42,009 nt of DNA, taken from Actinomyces ruminis. GTDB taxonomy: Bacteria > Actinomycetota > Actinomycetes > Actinomycetales > Actinomycetaceae. The notes below the pieces were generated by a model. That model searched no databases and was not told the origin of the DNA. It saw nothing but the letters and a program-made list of their open reading frames with translations. Positions 15,772 through 24,581 of the stretch are shown here, in pieces (positions within the stretch are counted from its first letter, which is position 1; each line of letters starts with the position of its first letter). Position numbers and translations under genes: made by a program. The stretch lies in contig NZ_MTPX02000001.1 in NCBI RefSeq assembly GCF_002154335.2, positions 1 to 42,009 of the forward strand, written 5' to 3'.

Positions 15772-16272
15772 ATGAAGAAGAGCGTCACGATCACTTACCC
15801 CGCCGGCCCGGATCGCGTGGCCGCCATGCTGGCCGATCCGACCTACCAGCGTGGACGCATCGAGCGATTCCAGCTGGGGGACGCCCGCGTTGATGTCGCC
15901 ACGCGCGGCCGGGGCTTCGTGGCTATCATCTCCGGTTCGGTGCCGCCCGGCCGGCTGCCGGCGGCCGCGGCCCGCTTCGTCCGCTCCGCAGTTTCCTTCG
16001 GTTTGACGGAGTCCTGGGGCGAGCCCGCCGCCGATGGCTCCCGTGCCGGCAGCCTGGACGTCACCGTCAAGGGCGCCCCCGTCAAGGCCGGGGCCACCAT
16101 GTCCATGCGGCCCGGCGCCGACGGCGACTCCACGCAGGTCACCATCGACCTGGAGCTGTCGGTCTCGGTGCCGCTGGTGGGACGCAGCGTAGAGGAGAAG
16201 GTACTGGCGCAGACCGGCCGCGTTGTGACAGACGAAGAACGCCGTGGGGCTGCCTGGCTCGCCACGGCATGA
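15772..16272 (+). CDS. DUF2505-family protein
   Basis: 166 residues resembling the DUF2505 family, which has a START/polyketide-cyclase-like fold of unknown ligand and is common in actinobacteria. The N-terminus MKKSVTITYPAGPDRVAAMLADPTY and the closing VGRSVEEKVLAQTGRVVTDEERR fit this family. No catalytic motif or membrane segment. The ATG at 15772 is 7 nt after CAGGAT, a weak leaderless-type -10, and AGGATCGGA could also serve as a ribosome site. Divergent from pdtaS (125 bases). Confidence 0.8.
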   Translation: MKKSVTITYPAGPDRVAAMLADPTYQRGRIERFQLGDARVDVATRGRGFVAIISGSVPPGRLPAAAARFVRSAVSFGLTESWGEPAADGSRAGSLDVTVKGAPVKAGATMSMRPGADGDSTQVTIDLELSVSVPLVGRSVEEKVLAQTGRVVTDEERRGAAWLATA

Positions 16273-16380
16273 ATGCGGACAGCCGCGAGGCACCGTTGCG
16301 GCGACCAACGACGATTATTCCCGTTCCGCCCTACGCGCATGCCGCTGGTGCCCCCGCCGTCGGCATGACACGATCGCATC

Positions 16381-16827
16381 ATGAGCGATCTCGACGACGT
16401 CATCACCCCGACTGACACCAACTCCGTCTGGGCCGAGCGCACCGGAACCCGCCAGTACCTGGCTCATAACGCCCGCGGCGCCGAGGTTCGTGTGGGCACT
16501 GGTGAAGGTGAGTTCACTCCCGGCGAGCTCATCAAGATCGCCCTGGGTACCTGCAACACCCTGTCTGCGGACCACCGGCTGGCTAAGGCACTGGGAGAGG
16601 ACTTCGACGCCAACGTAGTGGTAGCCACGCTGAAGCACGATGAGGAGGAGCGCTACACCGACTTCGACGTGCAGATCATCGCGGATTTCGCCTCTCTCAG
16701 CCGCGAGCAGCGACAGACGCTGAATGAGCGCGTTGAGCGGGCCATCGAGCGCGGCTGCACGGTCGGCCACACCATTGAGCGCGGCGCCGGGGTGCGGCTG
16801 CACCTACTGGACGACCCTGACGCGTAA
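16381..16827 (+). CDS. OsmC/Ohr-family peroxiredoxin-like protein
   Basis: 148 residues of the OsmC fold, a thiol peroxidase family acting on organic hydroperoxides. The two expected cysteines are present: one in LGTCNTLSADHRLA (about 58) and one in ERGCTVGHTIERG (about 125). No signal peptide. The ATG follows CACGAT by 6 nt, consistent with a leaderless start. The exact subgroup (OsmC or YhfA-like) cannot be set by eye. Confidence 0.85.
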   Translation: MSDLDDVITPTDTNSVWAERTGTRQYLAHNARGAEVRVGTGEGEFTPGELIKIALGTCNTLSADHRLAKALGEDFDANVVVATLKHDEEERYTDFDVQIIADFASLSREQRQTLNERVERAIERGCTVGHTIERGAGVRLHLLDDPDA

Positions 16828-16865
16828 ATGACTGCGGCCACGCTCTCCTCCGGGCCGGATGCCTC

Positions 16866-17579
16866 ATGCGCGCCCTCGATCGTGCCCTGAGCATTCCGGC
16901 GGCACGCATTGAACAGCGGGTGGTGCACATGCGCCGCAAGTACCCCTGGGCAACCACGCCCGAGCTATGTGATATCGCCGCCTCGCGCTTTCGCCGCGAT
17001 GCCGGGCTGTCTTCGGGAGCCGTCGGCGCCTGCGCCGCCCTACCAGCGATCGGCACTGGACTGGCGTTCACACTGACCGTCGGGCAGAGCGCCGTCTTCC
17101 TTACCTCCGCGGTCACCTACGCGCTGACCGTGGCGGAACTGCAGCAAGTGCGCCTGGTGGACGACGACCGGCGCCGGGCGCTGGTGCTGTCCGCGCTGTT
17201 GGGACGCGAGGGCAGCGAAATCGTCAACGGCACCCTGGGAATCTCGACTCTGTTCTGGGCCGCCCAGTCTCTGGCCGGCCTGCCGCTGCCGACCGTTAAG
17301 TCCATTAACGCCCGTCTCGTGCAGCGAATGGCGAAACGCACTGCATTCAAGGGCGGAGCACTGGCGGTCGGCCGGCTGGTCCCCTTTGGGATCGGAGCGG
17401 CGCTGGGTTGGTCCGGCGGGCGCAGCCTTGCCTCCCAAGTGATCGAGGGCACGCACGCCGCCCTCGGCCCGGCCGTCGTCAACGGTACAACTGGCGGCAA
17501 GGCCAGCCGCGCCGCTCGAGGCGATAGGGTGTCGGGAGCGCAGCCAGCAGGCGCGCTGGATGCGACGGAGGCGCACTGA
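16866..17579 (+). CDS. conserved membrane protein, possibly EcsC-like
   Basis: 237 residues. The N-terminal third is amphipathic ([22 protein letters not shown]), followed by two Gly/Ala-rich hydrophobic segments ([21 protein letters not shown] and [18 protein letters not shown]). The pattern of a helical domain with short glycine-rich hydrophobic stretches recalls EcsC-family proteins, but I am not sure of the assignment and give no function. Its stop overlaps the thyA start by one base (TGATG), so it is translated with thyA and folA. Confidence 0.7.
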   Translation: MRALDRALSIPAARIEQRVVHMRRKYPWATTPELCDIAASRFRRDAGLSSGAVGACAALPAIGTGLAFTLTVGQSAVFLTSAVTYALTVAELQQVRLVDDDRRRALVLSALLGREGSEIVNGTLGISTLFWAAQSLAGLPLPTVKSINARLVQRMAKRTAFKGGALAVGRLVPFGIGAALGWSGGRSLASQVIEGTHAALGPAVVNGTTGGKASRAARGDRVSGAQPAGALDATEAH

Positions 17580-18454
17580 TGAACAAGAGCGGCAACACCA
17601 GCAACGAGTATCCGCACCTGTCGCGGTTGGGACTGGTGCCGCCGGCCGGGGTCGATGTTGCCTATGAGGAGTTGCTGGCCGAGGTCCTACTTGATGGCGC
17701 TTCCAAAGGGGATCGCACCGGCACCGGCACCCGCTCGGTGTTCGCCCGCCAGCTGCGTTATAACTTGACGGCCGGTTTTCCCCGCATCACCACCAAGTTC
17801 GTGGCCATGAAGGCCGTGAAGGGCGAGTTGCTGTGGTTCCTGCGTGGCGACATGAATGCCCGCTGGTTGCAGGAGCGCGGCATCACCATCTGGGACGAGT
17901 GGGCCGATGCCGAGGGCGAGCTCGGTCCCATCTACGGCGCCCAGTGGCGTAGTTGGCCCGCCCGCGACGGCGGCACGATCGACCAGATCGCCGGGCTGAT
18001 CGACACACTGCGCCGCGACCCCGATTCCCGCCGGATGCTCGTATCCGCCTGGAACGTGGGAGAGCTGGACCGTATGGCCCTGGCCCCCTGCCACGCCTTC
18101 TTCCAGTGCTATGTGGCCGATGGGCGCCTGTCGCTGCAGGTCTACCAGCGGTCTGCCGACCTGTTCCTCGGGGTGCCCTTCAACATCGCCTCCTATGCTT
18201 TACTGACCCACATGCTCGCTCAGCAGGCGGATCTAGAGGTCGGAGAGCTGGTGTGGACCGGCGGTGACTGCCATGTCTACAACAACCACGTGTCCCAGGT
18301 CCGCCAGCAACTCTCCCGAGTGCCTCAGGCCTATCCCTTCCCGCGGCTGCGACTGGAGCGGGCCGACTCGATCGACGCCTACACCATGGACGACATCGAC
18401 GCCTCCGTAGGCTATGAGCACCATCCGACGATCAAAGCCCCGGTGGCGGTGTGA
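17579..18454 (+). CDS. thyA: thymidylate synthase
   Basis: Methylates dUMP to dTMP using methylenetetrahydrofolate, giving dihydrofolate. 291 residues with the full ThyA signature: [12 protein letters not shown] near 45, the folate/dUMP-binding WDEWAD and GPIYGAQWR, the catalytic Cys in [11 protein letters not shown] (about 181), and [15 protein letters not shown] with the dUMP-binding HVYNNH. About 15-20 extra residues precede the usual start. It overlaps the gene before it by one base and folA after it by four (GTGA), a tight operon in which folA recycles the dihydrofolate produced. Confidence 0.98.
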   Translation: MNKSGNTSNEYPHLSRLGLVPPAGVDVAYEELLAEVLLDGASKGDRTGTGTRSVFARQLRYNLTAGFPRITTKFVAMKAVKGELLWFLRGDMNARWLQERGITIWDEWADAEGELGPIYGAQWRSWPARDGGTIDQIAGLIDTLRRDPDSRRMLVSAWNVGELDRMALAPCHAFFQCYVADGRLSLQVYQRSADLFLGVPFNIASYALLTHMLAQQADLEVGELVWTGGDCHVYNNHVSQVRQQLSRVPQAYPFPRLRLERADSIDAYTMDDIDASVGYEHHPTIKAPVAV

Positions 18455-19098
18455 ACGGCGGGCCGACGGCGCACCGCAGCGCCCACCCGCGGGTGGGCGC
18501 GATCTGGGCGCAGGACCGAGACGGCGTCATCGGCGCCGACGGCCGTATGCTGTGGCGGGTCCCTGCGGACTTCCGCCATTTTCGGGCAGCCACCCTGGGC
18601 TGCGCCGTCGTCATGGGACGAACCACCTGGGACTCCATCGGGGGCGCCCTCGACGGGCGCGCGAGCATCGTGCTGACGCGGCGACCCGGCTGGGCGGCGG
18701 AGGGAGCCCGCGTGGCACACGACCTGCGTGCTGGGCTGACGGCCGCTGAGGCCGCCGTCGACGCTCTCGGTCAGGATCCTCGCGAGGGCGGCTACCGCGC
18801 CCTGCCGCGGGTTTGGGTGATCGGCGGTGGCAGCGTGTACACGCAGGCGCTCGAGGGGGAGCTCGTGGATGAGCTGCTGGTGTCGGTGATCGATCTGGAC
18901 GCCGGCGCCCGCGCGGCTGAGACAGGCGCGGACCCGAAGCGGCTCGTTCGCGCCCCGGCGCTGGACGCGTCGCAGTGGAGTCCGGGCGGGCCCGCCGCGG
19001 ATCCACCGGGCCAGTGGCGTCCCGTATCCGGGGACGCGGCCTGGCGGGTGGAGCACCATAGGAGAAAGCTATGTCCAAGCGTCCGACCGGCCGGGTGA
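18451..19098 (+). CDS. folA: dihydrofolate reductase
   Basis: Reduces dihydrofolate to tetrahydrofolate with NADPH. 215 residues: [15 protein letters not shown] near the N-terminus, the active-site region [11 protein letters not shown] with its Asp, [13 protein letters not shown] for NADPH binding, and [13 protein letters not shown]. The GTG start is set by the four-base overlap with thyA. The C-terminus is odd: the last nine codons run past the lacI ribosome site into the lacI gene (28-nt overlap). In the adjacent frame a TAG at 19059-19061 would end the protein just after WRVEHH, so a missing base here is possible. Confidence 0.95.
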   Translation: MNGGPTAHRSAHPRVGAIWAQDRDGVIGADGRMLWRVPADFRHFRAATLGCAVVMGRTTWDSIGGALDGRASIVLTRRPGWAAEGARVAHDLRAGLTAAEAAVDALGQDPREGGYRALPRVWVIGGGSVYTQALEGELVDELLVSVIDLDAGARAAETGADPKRLVRAPALDASQWSPGGPAADPPGQWRPVSGDAAWRVEHHRRKLCPSVRPAG

Positions 19099-20099
19099 CA
19101 CTCGCAGATGTTGCTGAAGCAGCGAACTGCTCCATTTCTCTTGTTTCCATCGTGATGCGCGGCGCACCGGGCGCATCGGAGCAGACCCGAGGGCGAGTCA
19201 AGGCCGTCGCCGACCGTCTCGGCTACCGCCCCGACCAGCGGGCCCGTAGCCTGCGGCGTACCCGTTCCGGACTCATCGGCGTCACCTTCAACGTCCTCCA
19301 ACCCTTTCATGGGGACCTTGTCGAGGGGCTGTACGAGGCTATCGCAGATACTGAGTACGAGTTGGTCCTCGGCGCCGTCGTCGCCCAGACCGACGACATC
19401 GCTGCGGCCGAGCCCCTGCTGCGGGACCGCTGCGAAGCGCTGATCCTGCTCGGCCCCCACGCGTCCCCCGCCCGGCTCGCAGCACTGGCCGCGGAGGTTC
19501 CCGTGGTCATGGTCGCCCGTCCCGCCCGGATACAGGGCATCGATGTCGTGCGTGTGGACGACAGGGGAGGTCTGCGGCTCGTCGTCGAGCACCTGACGGG
19601 CCTGGGACACGAACGCATTGTGCTCGTCGACGGCGGCAAGTCTCCCGGTGTCGAGGAACGTGCTGCCGGATACCACGAAGCGATGACCGCCGCCGGGCTA
19701 GAGCAGCAAATCCGGGTGGTGAGCGGCGGGCTCGACGAGGAGGATGGACGGCGCGCCGCAGTCGAGATACTCGAGTTGGACGAGCGCCCAACCGCCATCG
19801 CCGCTTTCAACGACCGCTGTGCCTCCGGCGTCGTCAATCACCTGCTCACGCACGGAATTGACGTGCCTGGAGACATCAGCGTTGTCGGTTTCGACGACTC
19901 CCGCCAGGCCACGCGTTGTATCGTCCCATTGACAACCGTCGCCCAGGACACCGCGCTGATGGCTCGTACAGCACTGGAGCGCGCTATCGGACGCGCCACC
20001 AACCGCTACCTGCCCACCGAGCAGGTCCTCGTTCCCCGGCTGGTCGTGCGTGACTCTACCAGTGCTCCGCGCAGCGCAGTCACACCCGCTCGCGGGTGA
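19071..20099 (+). CDS. LacI-family transcriptional regulator
   Basis: 342 residues: N-terminal helix-turn-helix with hinge ([20 protein letters not shown] to RARSLRRTRSG, about 8-65), then a periplasmic-binding-protein-like sensor domain (LIGVTFNVLQPF, AIAAFNDRCASGV, DISVVGFDDSRQA). The recognition helix reads SLVSIVMRG where most members have a VSRVLNG-like turn. ATG 19071 is preceded by AGGAG. It follows folA but faces the isomerase/dehydrogenase pair across a 22-base gap; palindromic sites upstream of that pair make it the likely target. Ligand unknown; a sugar or inositol-like compound is inferred only from the neighbours. Confidence 0.93.
   Translation: MSKRPTGRVTLADVAEAANCSISLVSIVMRGAPGASEQTRGRVKAVADRLGYRPDQRARSLRRTRSGLIGVTFNVLQPFHGDLVEGLYEAIADTEYELVLGAVVAQTDDIAAAEPLLRDRCEALILLGPHASPARLAALAAEVPVVMVARPARIQGIDVVRVDDRGGLRLVVEHLTGLGHERIVLVDGGKSPGVEERAAGYHEAMTAAGLEQQIRVVSGGLDEEDGRRAAVEILELDERPTAIAAFNDRCASGVVNHLLTHGIDVPGDISVVGFDDSRQATRCIVPLTTVAQDTALMARTALERAIGRATNRYLPTEQVLVPRLVVRDSTSAPRSAVTPARG
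20083..20098. terminator. small hairpin between convergent lacI and isomerase genes
   Basis: CACCCG-CTCG-CGGGTG, a 6-bp stem with a tetraloop, lying across the lacI stop codon. Too small to be a strong terminator alone, but no better candidate exists in the 22 bases between the two convergent genes. Confidence 0.35.
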
Positions 20100-20121
20100 T
20101 AGCACAAGGGCGGGACGGTGG

Positions 20122-20958
20122 TCATTGAGGATTCTCCTGCGCGACGTTGACGGTGAAGATGCGAACGAAGGCCTCGAGAGCGGCGTCGGAGACGGCGGTG
20201 GAGCCGTCGGTGTCCGGAGCACCGTCTCCGGTGGCCCATGCCTCCATGCCGATGTTGCCGCGGTATCCCGCCGCGGCGATGGCCTCCGCGATGAAGCGGT
20301 AGTTGATCTCGCCGGTGCCGGGTTGGGCACGACCGGGTACATCGGCGACCTGTAGCTCACCGACCCACGGCAGCGACTCGGTGGTGAGCGTGACAAGGTC
20401 CCCCTCGCCGATCTGGGCGTGGTAGAGGTCCAGGTTCATGCGCAGGTTCGGATGGTCGACGGCGGCGACGAGCGCCCGCGTATCTACGGCCTTTGCGAAG
20501 GGGCAACCGGGGTGGTCGAGGGTGGTGTTGAGGTTCTCCAGGGTGAACACGCGCCCCGCCTTCTCCCCCAGCTCGGCCAGACGACGGCAGGTGTCGGCGG
20601 CCCGCAGCCACTCCGCCGGAGTGGGATTGGGATTCGCGACGACGGGGATGCCGCCCTGTCCCAGGCCGGTGCCGTGGAAGTTCAGCACGGGACAGTCCAG
20701 GGTGTCGGCCGCCCGCAGGGACTCCTCGGCGGTGGACAGCAGGCGGGCGACGCCCGCGTCAGTGGTCAGGTCACCCTCGATGTAACCGGTCATGGACACC
20801 ACCGGCACACCGGTAGCGCGCAGGGCCTTGAGGTCCTTGGTGGTCCAGTCCCAGATCTCGACGTTCAGACCGTGCGCGGCAATGGCCTCAACGCGTTCCA
20901 GGAAGGGCTTGTCGAGGTAGATCATCTCGGCGCAGGCGGCAAGTGTGAAGGCGCTCAT
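20122..20958 (-). CDS. TIM-barrel sugar isomerase, hydroxypyruvate-isomerase-like
   Basis: 278 residues of the xylose-isomerase-like TIM barrel superfamily. Metal-binding acids typical of the hydroxypyruvate/inosose group are visible in FTLENLNTTLDHPG (Glu about 148), NLDLYHAQIGEGD (Asp and His), and GNIGMEAW (Glu near the end), together with VADVPGRAQPGTGEINYR, which strongly resembles hydroxypyruvate isomerase. The substrate cannot be fixed from sequence alone. Overlaps the upstream dehydrogenase by four bases (ATGA), so the two are co-translated. Confidence 0.85.
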   Translation of the reverse strand: MSAFTLAACAEMIYLDKPFLERVEAIAAHGLNVEIWDWTTKDLKALRATGVPVVSMTGYIEGDLTTDAGVARLLSTAEESLRAADTLDCPVLNFHGTGLGQGGIPVVANPNPTPAEWLRAADTCRRLAELGEKAGRVFTLENLNTTLDHPGCPFAKAVDTRALVAAVDHPNLRMNLDLYHAQIGEGDLVTLTTESLPWVGELQVADVPGRAQPGTGEINYRFIAEAIAAAGYRGNIGMEAWATGDGAPDTDGSTAVSDAALEAFVRIFTVNVAQENPQ

Positions 20959-21977
20959 TCTGCAATCTCCTTAAGGGATACGGTGCGGTTCTCCTGCACC
21001 GACAGGATGGCGGCGCGGGCCACACGCAGGGCACGCAGGCCGGCCTCGGCTCCGGGGACGTCGACGGTCTCGCCGCGCACGGAGCGGACGAAGGCATCGA
21101 GTTCGCCGACGTAGGCGGCGTGCAACAGGTCGGTGTCCCTGCGCGAGGTGTCCCACGAGGCGCCGTCGGCGCCGTAGTAGGTCATGTCGCTGGTACGGCC
21201 ACAGCCGGCGGTTGCCATGCCCTTTGCACCAAAGACCTCGCCACGTACGTCGTAGCCGTAAAGGGCCTCGAAGCAGGCTTCTGCGGTGGCCATGGCACCG
21301 GTGTCTAACACCAGGGTGACCATGGCGGTGTCAATGAATCCGTCCGGCTTCGCGTCGGGACGCACGAGCGCATCGGCGTGGGCGGTCACGGAGACGACTT
21401 CGGCGCCGGAGTTGAGCCAGAGCAGGGTGTCGAAGTCGTGGATGAGTGTCTCCAGGAACATGGTCCAGGGGGCGATCTTCGCCGGGTCGACGCTGAAGGG
21501 GCCGGGGTCGCGGGTGACGGAGCGCATCTGTCGCACCTCCCCCACCCGACCGTCTGAGACCGCCGCGTGCGCGGCGGCAAAGCCCGGGGCGAAGCGGCGA
21601 TTAAAGCCGACCTGCAGGCGCACGTCCGCCCGGGTGCAGGCGTCGATGGCCTCATGAGCATCCTCAATGGTGGTGGTGATGGGCTTCTCGGTGAACACGT
21701 GCTTTGAGGCCGTGGCGGCCGTGATGATCGCGGGCGCGTGCAGCGCTGCGGGGGTGGTGATGAGGACCGCGTCGAGGTCGGGGTCGGCCACGGCCTCTTC
21801 AATCGTGGGTATGGGCTGAGCGCCGAGCTCGGCGGCCAATGCCGCGGCGGCCTCGGTGCGCGGGTCGACCACGGTGGTAACGACGGCTCCCGGGACTTCT
21901 CGAGCGAGAGCGCGGGCATGATGGCTGCCGATGCGTCCCGCGCCCACGAGGGCGAGGTTGACGTTGGTGACGGTCAT
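20955..21977 (-). CDS. Gfo/Idh/MocA-family dehydrogenase, inositol 2-dehydrogenase-like
   Basis: 340 residues. N-terminal Rossmann fold with VNLALVGAGRIGSHHARAL, the family motif FTEKPITTTIEDAHE (Lys-Pro about 100), and the substrate domain with LQVGFNRRFAPGF and LIHDFDTLLWL, whose Asp and His pattern is that of inositol 2-dehydrogenases. Likely oxidises a cyclitol or sugar with NAD. The ATG at 21977 has a GGGAGT ribosome site. First gene of a two-gene operon whose promoter overlaps LacI-type operators. Confidence 0.88.
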   Translation of the reverse strand: MTVTNVNLALVGAGRIGSHHARALAREVPGAVVTTVVDPRTEAAAALAAELGAQPIPTIEEAVADPDLDAVLITTPAALHAPAIITAATASKHVFTEKPITTTIEDAHEAIDACTRADVRLQVGFNRRFAPGFAAAHAAVSDGRVGEVRQMRSVTRDPGPFSVDPAKIAPWTMFLETLIHDFDTLLWLNSGAEVVSVTAHADALVRPDAKPDGFIDTAMVTLVLDTGAMATAEACFEALYGYDVRGEVFGAKGMATAGCGRTSDMTYYGADGASWDTSRRDTDLLHAAYVGELDAFVRSVRGETVDVPGAEAGLRALRVARAAILSVQENRTVSLKEIAE

Positions 21978-22033
21978 GATTGACTCCCTTGTCTGGCGAC
22001 CGCTTCGGTGCGGCCGGTTGTGCTGACAAAAGG

Positions 22034-22050
22034 AATCTACAACGTTCTAG
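22034..22050 (-). promoter_or_regulatory. -10 box overlapping a LacI-type operator (O1)
   Basis: On the minus strand a TAGATT box (22034-22039) overlaps the near-perfect palindrome CTACAACGTTCTAG (22037-22050), centred on AACGTT as LacI-family operators usually are. It lies about 57 bases upstream of the dehydrogenase start, so binding would block transcription of the dehydrogenase/isomerase pair. Confidence 0.6.
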
Positions 22051-22077
22051 TACACCAACGGAAGATCGTCGCCGTGA

Positions 22078-22085
22078 TTCTAGAA
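22078..22085. promoter_or_regulatory. TTCTAGAA palindrome, possible accessory operator
   Basis: Eight-base perfect palindrome sharing the TTCTAG half-site of the flanking operator-like sites. Too short to stand alone; supported only by its position between them. Confidence 0.3.
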
Positions 22086-22125
22086 GCCATGAGGCTTTTC
22101 CCTTGATATAGCTACGCAAAAACTG

Positions 22126-22149
22126 TAGAACGCTACCATATCGTTCTAG
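22126..22149. promoter_or_regulatory. second LacI-type operator (O2)
   Basis: Half-sites TAGAACG (22126-22132) and CGTTCTA(G) (22142-22149) in inverted orientation, 9 bases apart, with the same half-site sequence as O1 about 90 bases away. Two such sites could support DNA looping by the tetrameric or dimeric regulator encoded at 19071. Confidence 0.5.
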
Positions 22150-22176
22150 TTCTAGATGTGGGCGCTCGCCTCGTCG

Positions 22177-22196
22177 CGCCCAGGATCACCTGGGCG
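22177..22196 (-). terminator. hairpin downstream of the ABC transporter operon
   Basis: CGCCCAGG-ATCA-CCTGGGCG, a perfect 8-bp stem with a tetraloop, about 110 bases past the last gene of the transporter operon. No T-tract. Confidence 0.5.
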
Positions 22197-22206
22197 AGGC
22201 CAGCGT

Positions 22207-22275
22207 GTCATGGCTGCCGGTCCGGGCACGTATGGTGCCGGTCTCGACGACCAAATCGACCGACCTCGCGGAAGG
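22207..22275 (+). repeat. dispersed intergenic repeat, TGCCGGTC family, copy 1
   Basis: Contains two TGCCGGTC cores followed by ACCGACCTCG. The same order of blocks recurs at 40496-40560 (GTCAT, TGCCGGTC, GTGCCGGTCTCG, CCGACCTCG). The copies differ at scattered bases and by a few indels, and neither has a protein-like frame. Confidence 0.55.
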
Positions 22276-22305
22276 GCTGTGGGGTGAGGGCCGGCATTGG
22301 CGAGC

Positions 22306-23253
22306 TCAGGCGGGCAGGATGCCCTGCTCGGTGAGCCAGTCGGTGGCGATGGTGGCGGAGTCGAGCTGCTCGTCGACCGAGCGGGCGTTGAGGGACCGCA
22401 GCGCCTCGACAGTCAGCAGTGCAGAGACCGCGTTGATCGCGGTGACGGCGCCGTCGTCGAGGTCGGCGGCGACCAGCGGGGTGACGTTCTGCGGGAGAAT
22501 CAGGGCCTCCGGATCCTCCAGTACCACTAGGTCGTTGGCGTCGATGGCCGGGGATGAGGTGTAGATGTCGGCCGCCTGTGCCTTGCCGTCCGTCAGCGCC
22601 CCGACAGTGAGCGGGCCACCGGAGTCCTCCACGGGATAAACCTCAGCGTCCACTCCGTATACGCTCTTAATCCCCTGCGGGCCGTAGGGCCGGGTCTCGA
22701 ACTCAGAGTTAGCCGCCACCGTGACGGTGCCGTCGAGCTTGGCTAGGTCGCCGATGGAGACCAGATCGTATTCCTCGGCGAGCTGGCTGGTTACGGTGTA
22801 GGAGTCCTGGTCGGTGGCTTCGGCGTACTCGAGCACCGTCAACGTCTCCGGCAGCACCTTCGGCAGGGCGGCGTGTACGGAGTCGGCGTCGGTGGCGTTG
22901 GTCTCAGAGTCGTAGTACTGCAGCAGGTTGCCGCCGTACTCGGGCAGCACGTCGATGGCCCCGGATTCAAGCTCGGGGATGTATACCTCGCGCTGCCCGA
23001 TCTGATACTGGCGGTCGACGGTGAAGCCGGCCTGCTCGAGCGCTTGGGCGTACAGCTCGGCGATGATCTCATTGGAGTAATACTGCTGGCTGCCCACCAC
23101 GATGGCGCCGGAGCCGCCCGCGGAGGCTGTACCGGAGGACAGCGGGTCGGAGTTGGAGCACGCGGCCAGGGTCGCGGCCGCGGCGAGCAGGCCGCCGCCG
23201 GTCAGGGCGCTGCGACGAGTGAGCACCGCACGGTTCGCAGCATGGGGGTTCAT
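22306..23253 (-). CDS. osmoprotectant ABC transporter substrate-binding lipoprotein
   Basis: 315 residues. A signal peptide with a twin-arginine-like start (LTRRSALTGGGLL) and the lipobox LAAC places the mature protein on the outer face of the membrane. The rest is an OpuAC/ProX-type binding domain: GSQQYYSNEIIAELYAQALE, the segment VLPEYGGNLLQYY typical of choline/glycine-betaine/carnitine binders, and a QAADIYTSSPAI hinge region. Last gene of the operon, overlapping the permease by four bases (ATGA). Which quaternary amine or other solute is bound cannot be decided. Confidence 0.92.
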   Translation of the reverse strand: MNPHAANRAVLTRRSALTGGGLLAAAATLAACSNSDPLSSGTASAGGSGAIVVGSQQYYSNEIIAELYAQALEQAGFTVDRQYQIGQREVYIPELESGAIDVLPEYGGNLLQYYDSETNATDADSVHAALPKVLPETLTVLEYAEATDQDSYTVTSQLAEEYDLVSIGDLAKLDGTVTVAANSEFETRPYGPQGIKSVYGVDAEVYPVEDSGGPLTVGALTDGKAQAADIYTSSPAIDANDLVVLEDPEALILPQNVTPLVAADLDDGAVTAINAVSALLTVEALRSLNARSVDEQLDSATIATDWLTEQGILPA

Positions 23254-23925
23254 GGGGTTTCCTTTCGGTTGCGCGCGCCGACCGGGGTGACGGCGCGCTG
23301 GAGGAGGGTGAAGAGGAGTTCGGAGAGTAGTGCCAGGGCGATGACTACGAGCGAGGAGGCCAGCATCATGCCGTAGTCCTGGGTCTTGAGCCCCAGGAAC
23401 ATCAATCGTCCCAGTCCGCCGGCGCCGGTGTAGGCGGCGAGCGTCGCCGTCGCGATCACCTGCAGGGTGGCCGACCGCAGTCCGCCCACGAGCAGCGGTG
23501 CGCCCAGCGGAATCTCCACGCGGGCCAGTAGCTGGGTCTCGCTCATGCCACTGGCGCGGGCGCCGTCCACGGCGACGGGATCGGCCGCCTCAATTCCGGT
23601 GTAGGCACCGGCGAGCACGCTGGGCAGGGCCAGGACGATGAAGGCGAGCATAGGCGCCGTCAGCCCCACACCGAGGGCGAGCCCGAACAGGGTGATCAGG
23701 CCGAGGTGGGTAGGGCGCGCACGGCACCAGCCAGAGCGATGGCCACACCCCGTCCCCGTCCGGTGTGTCCGATCCACCACCCCAGCGGAACCCCGATGGC
23801 GGCGGCGATGGCTACGCCGAGCAGCGAGTAGCGAGGTGTTGCGCCAGCAGCCGTCCGATGCCGAGCGAACCGGACCAGTTGGCGGCGGTGAAGATGTAGG
23901 CGATCGCCTCGCCAAGATAGTTCAT
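23250..23925 (-). CDS. osmoprotectant ABC transporter permease (frame breaks)
   Basis: Inner-membrane permease of the OpuCB/OpuCD type; about 225 residues after correction. The N-terminus MNYLGEAIAYIFTAANWSG and helix GVAIAAAIGVPLGWWIG are in other frames from the rest, which runs LITLFGLALGVGLTAPMLAF, then the EAA loop around EAADPVAVDGARASGMS, and AAYTGAGGLGRLMFLG. Breaks near 23828 (ACTCG for ACCTCG) and 23705 (ACCTCGG for ACCCTCGG) are each repaired by one C on the coding strand. Start ATG at 23925 overlaps the preceding permease stop (ATGA). Confidence 0.88.
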
Positions 23926-24581
23926 GACGTCACCTCCTCGCGCACGCGGGAGCGGCGCGTCCACGGCAGCAACACGCGACCGCCCAGCACCACCAGGGCG
24001 TCGAGCACGAGGGCGAGCAGGGCGGTGGCGACGATGCCGGTAAGGATCTCGGCGGTGATGCCGCGCTGGTAGCCGTCGGTGAACAGCCAACCGAGGCTGC
24101 GCACACCGAGCACCGCCCCGACCGTGGTCAGCGAGACCGTGGAAACAGTGACGACGCGTAGGCCGGCAAGGATGGCCGGACCCGCCAGCGGCAGCTCCAC
24201 GGTCGCGAAGCGGCGCAGCGGCCCCATGCCCATGGCGGTGGCGGCGTCGAGCACCCGCTGGTCGACGGCGTCGAGCGCGTCCACGGTAGTGGGCACCAGC
24301 AGCGCCAGGCCGTAGAGCGTCAATGCCACCACCACGTTGAGGGTGTCGCGGATGCCGGTGCCGAGGATGACCGGCAGGATCACGAACAGTGCCAGGGAGG
24401 GGATCGCATACAGCAGGGAGGCGCCCGAGACGAAGACGCCGCGCAGCGGTCCCAGCCGCTGGGTAAGACGGGCGATCGGGATGGCGAGCACCAGGGTCGT
24501 CACGATCGCAGGTACCGCCTGCATCACGTGGGCGATCAGGTAGGAGCCGATCACCGGGAGGTTGTTCAGGAACCAGGTCAC
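23922..24581 (-). CDS. osmoprotectant ABC transporter permease
   Basis: 219 residues, five or six membrane helices, for example LLYAIPSLALFVILPVILGTG and TVSLTTVGAVLGV. The EAA-type cytoplasmic loop is DAVDQRVLDAATAMGMGPLRRF, the surface that meets the ATPase. Paired with the permease downstream as a heterodimer, as in OpuC systems with two permeases. Both ends overlap neighbours by four bases. Confidence 0.93.
   Translation of the reverse strand: MTWFLNNLPVIGSYLIAHVMQAVPAIVTTLVLAIPIARLTQRLGPLRGVFVSGASLLYAIPSLALFVILPVILGTGIRDTLNVVVALTLYGLALLVPTTVDALDAVDQRVLDAATAMGMGPLRRFATVELPLAGPAILAGLRVVTVSTVSLTTVGAVLGVRSLGWLFTDGYQRGITAEILTGIVATALLALVLDALVVLGGRVLLPWTRRSRVREEVTS

Noticed and set aside
20122..21977. 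Complete inositol catabolism operon
   Set aside because: Only a dehydrogenase-like and an isomerase-like gene are present; no iolB, iolC, iolD or iolE-type set or inositol transporter adjoins them.
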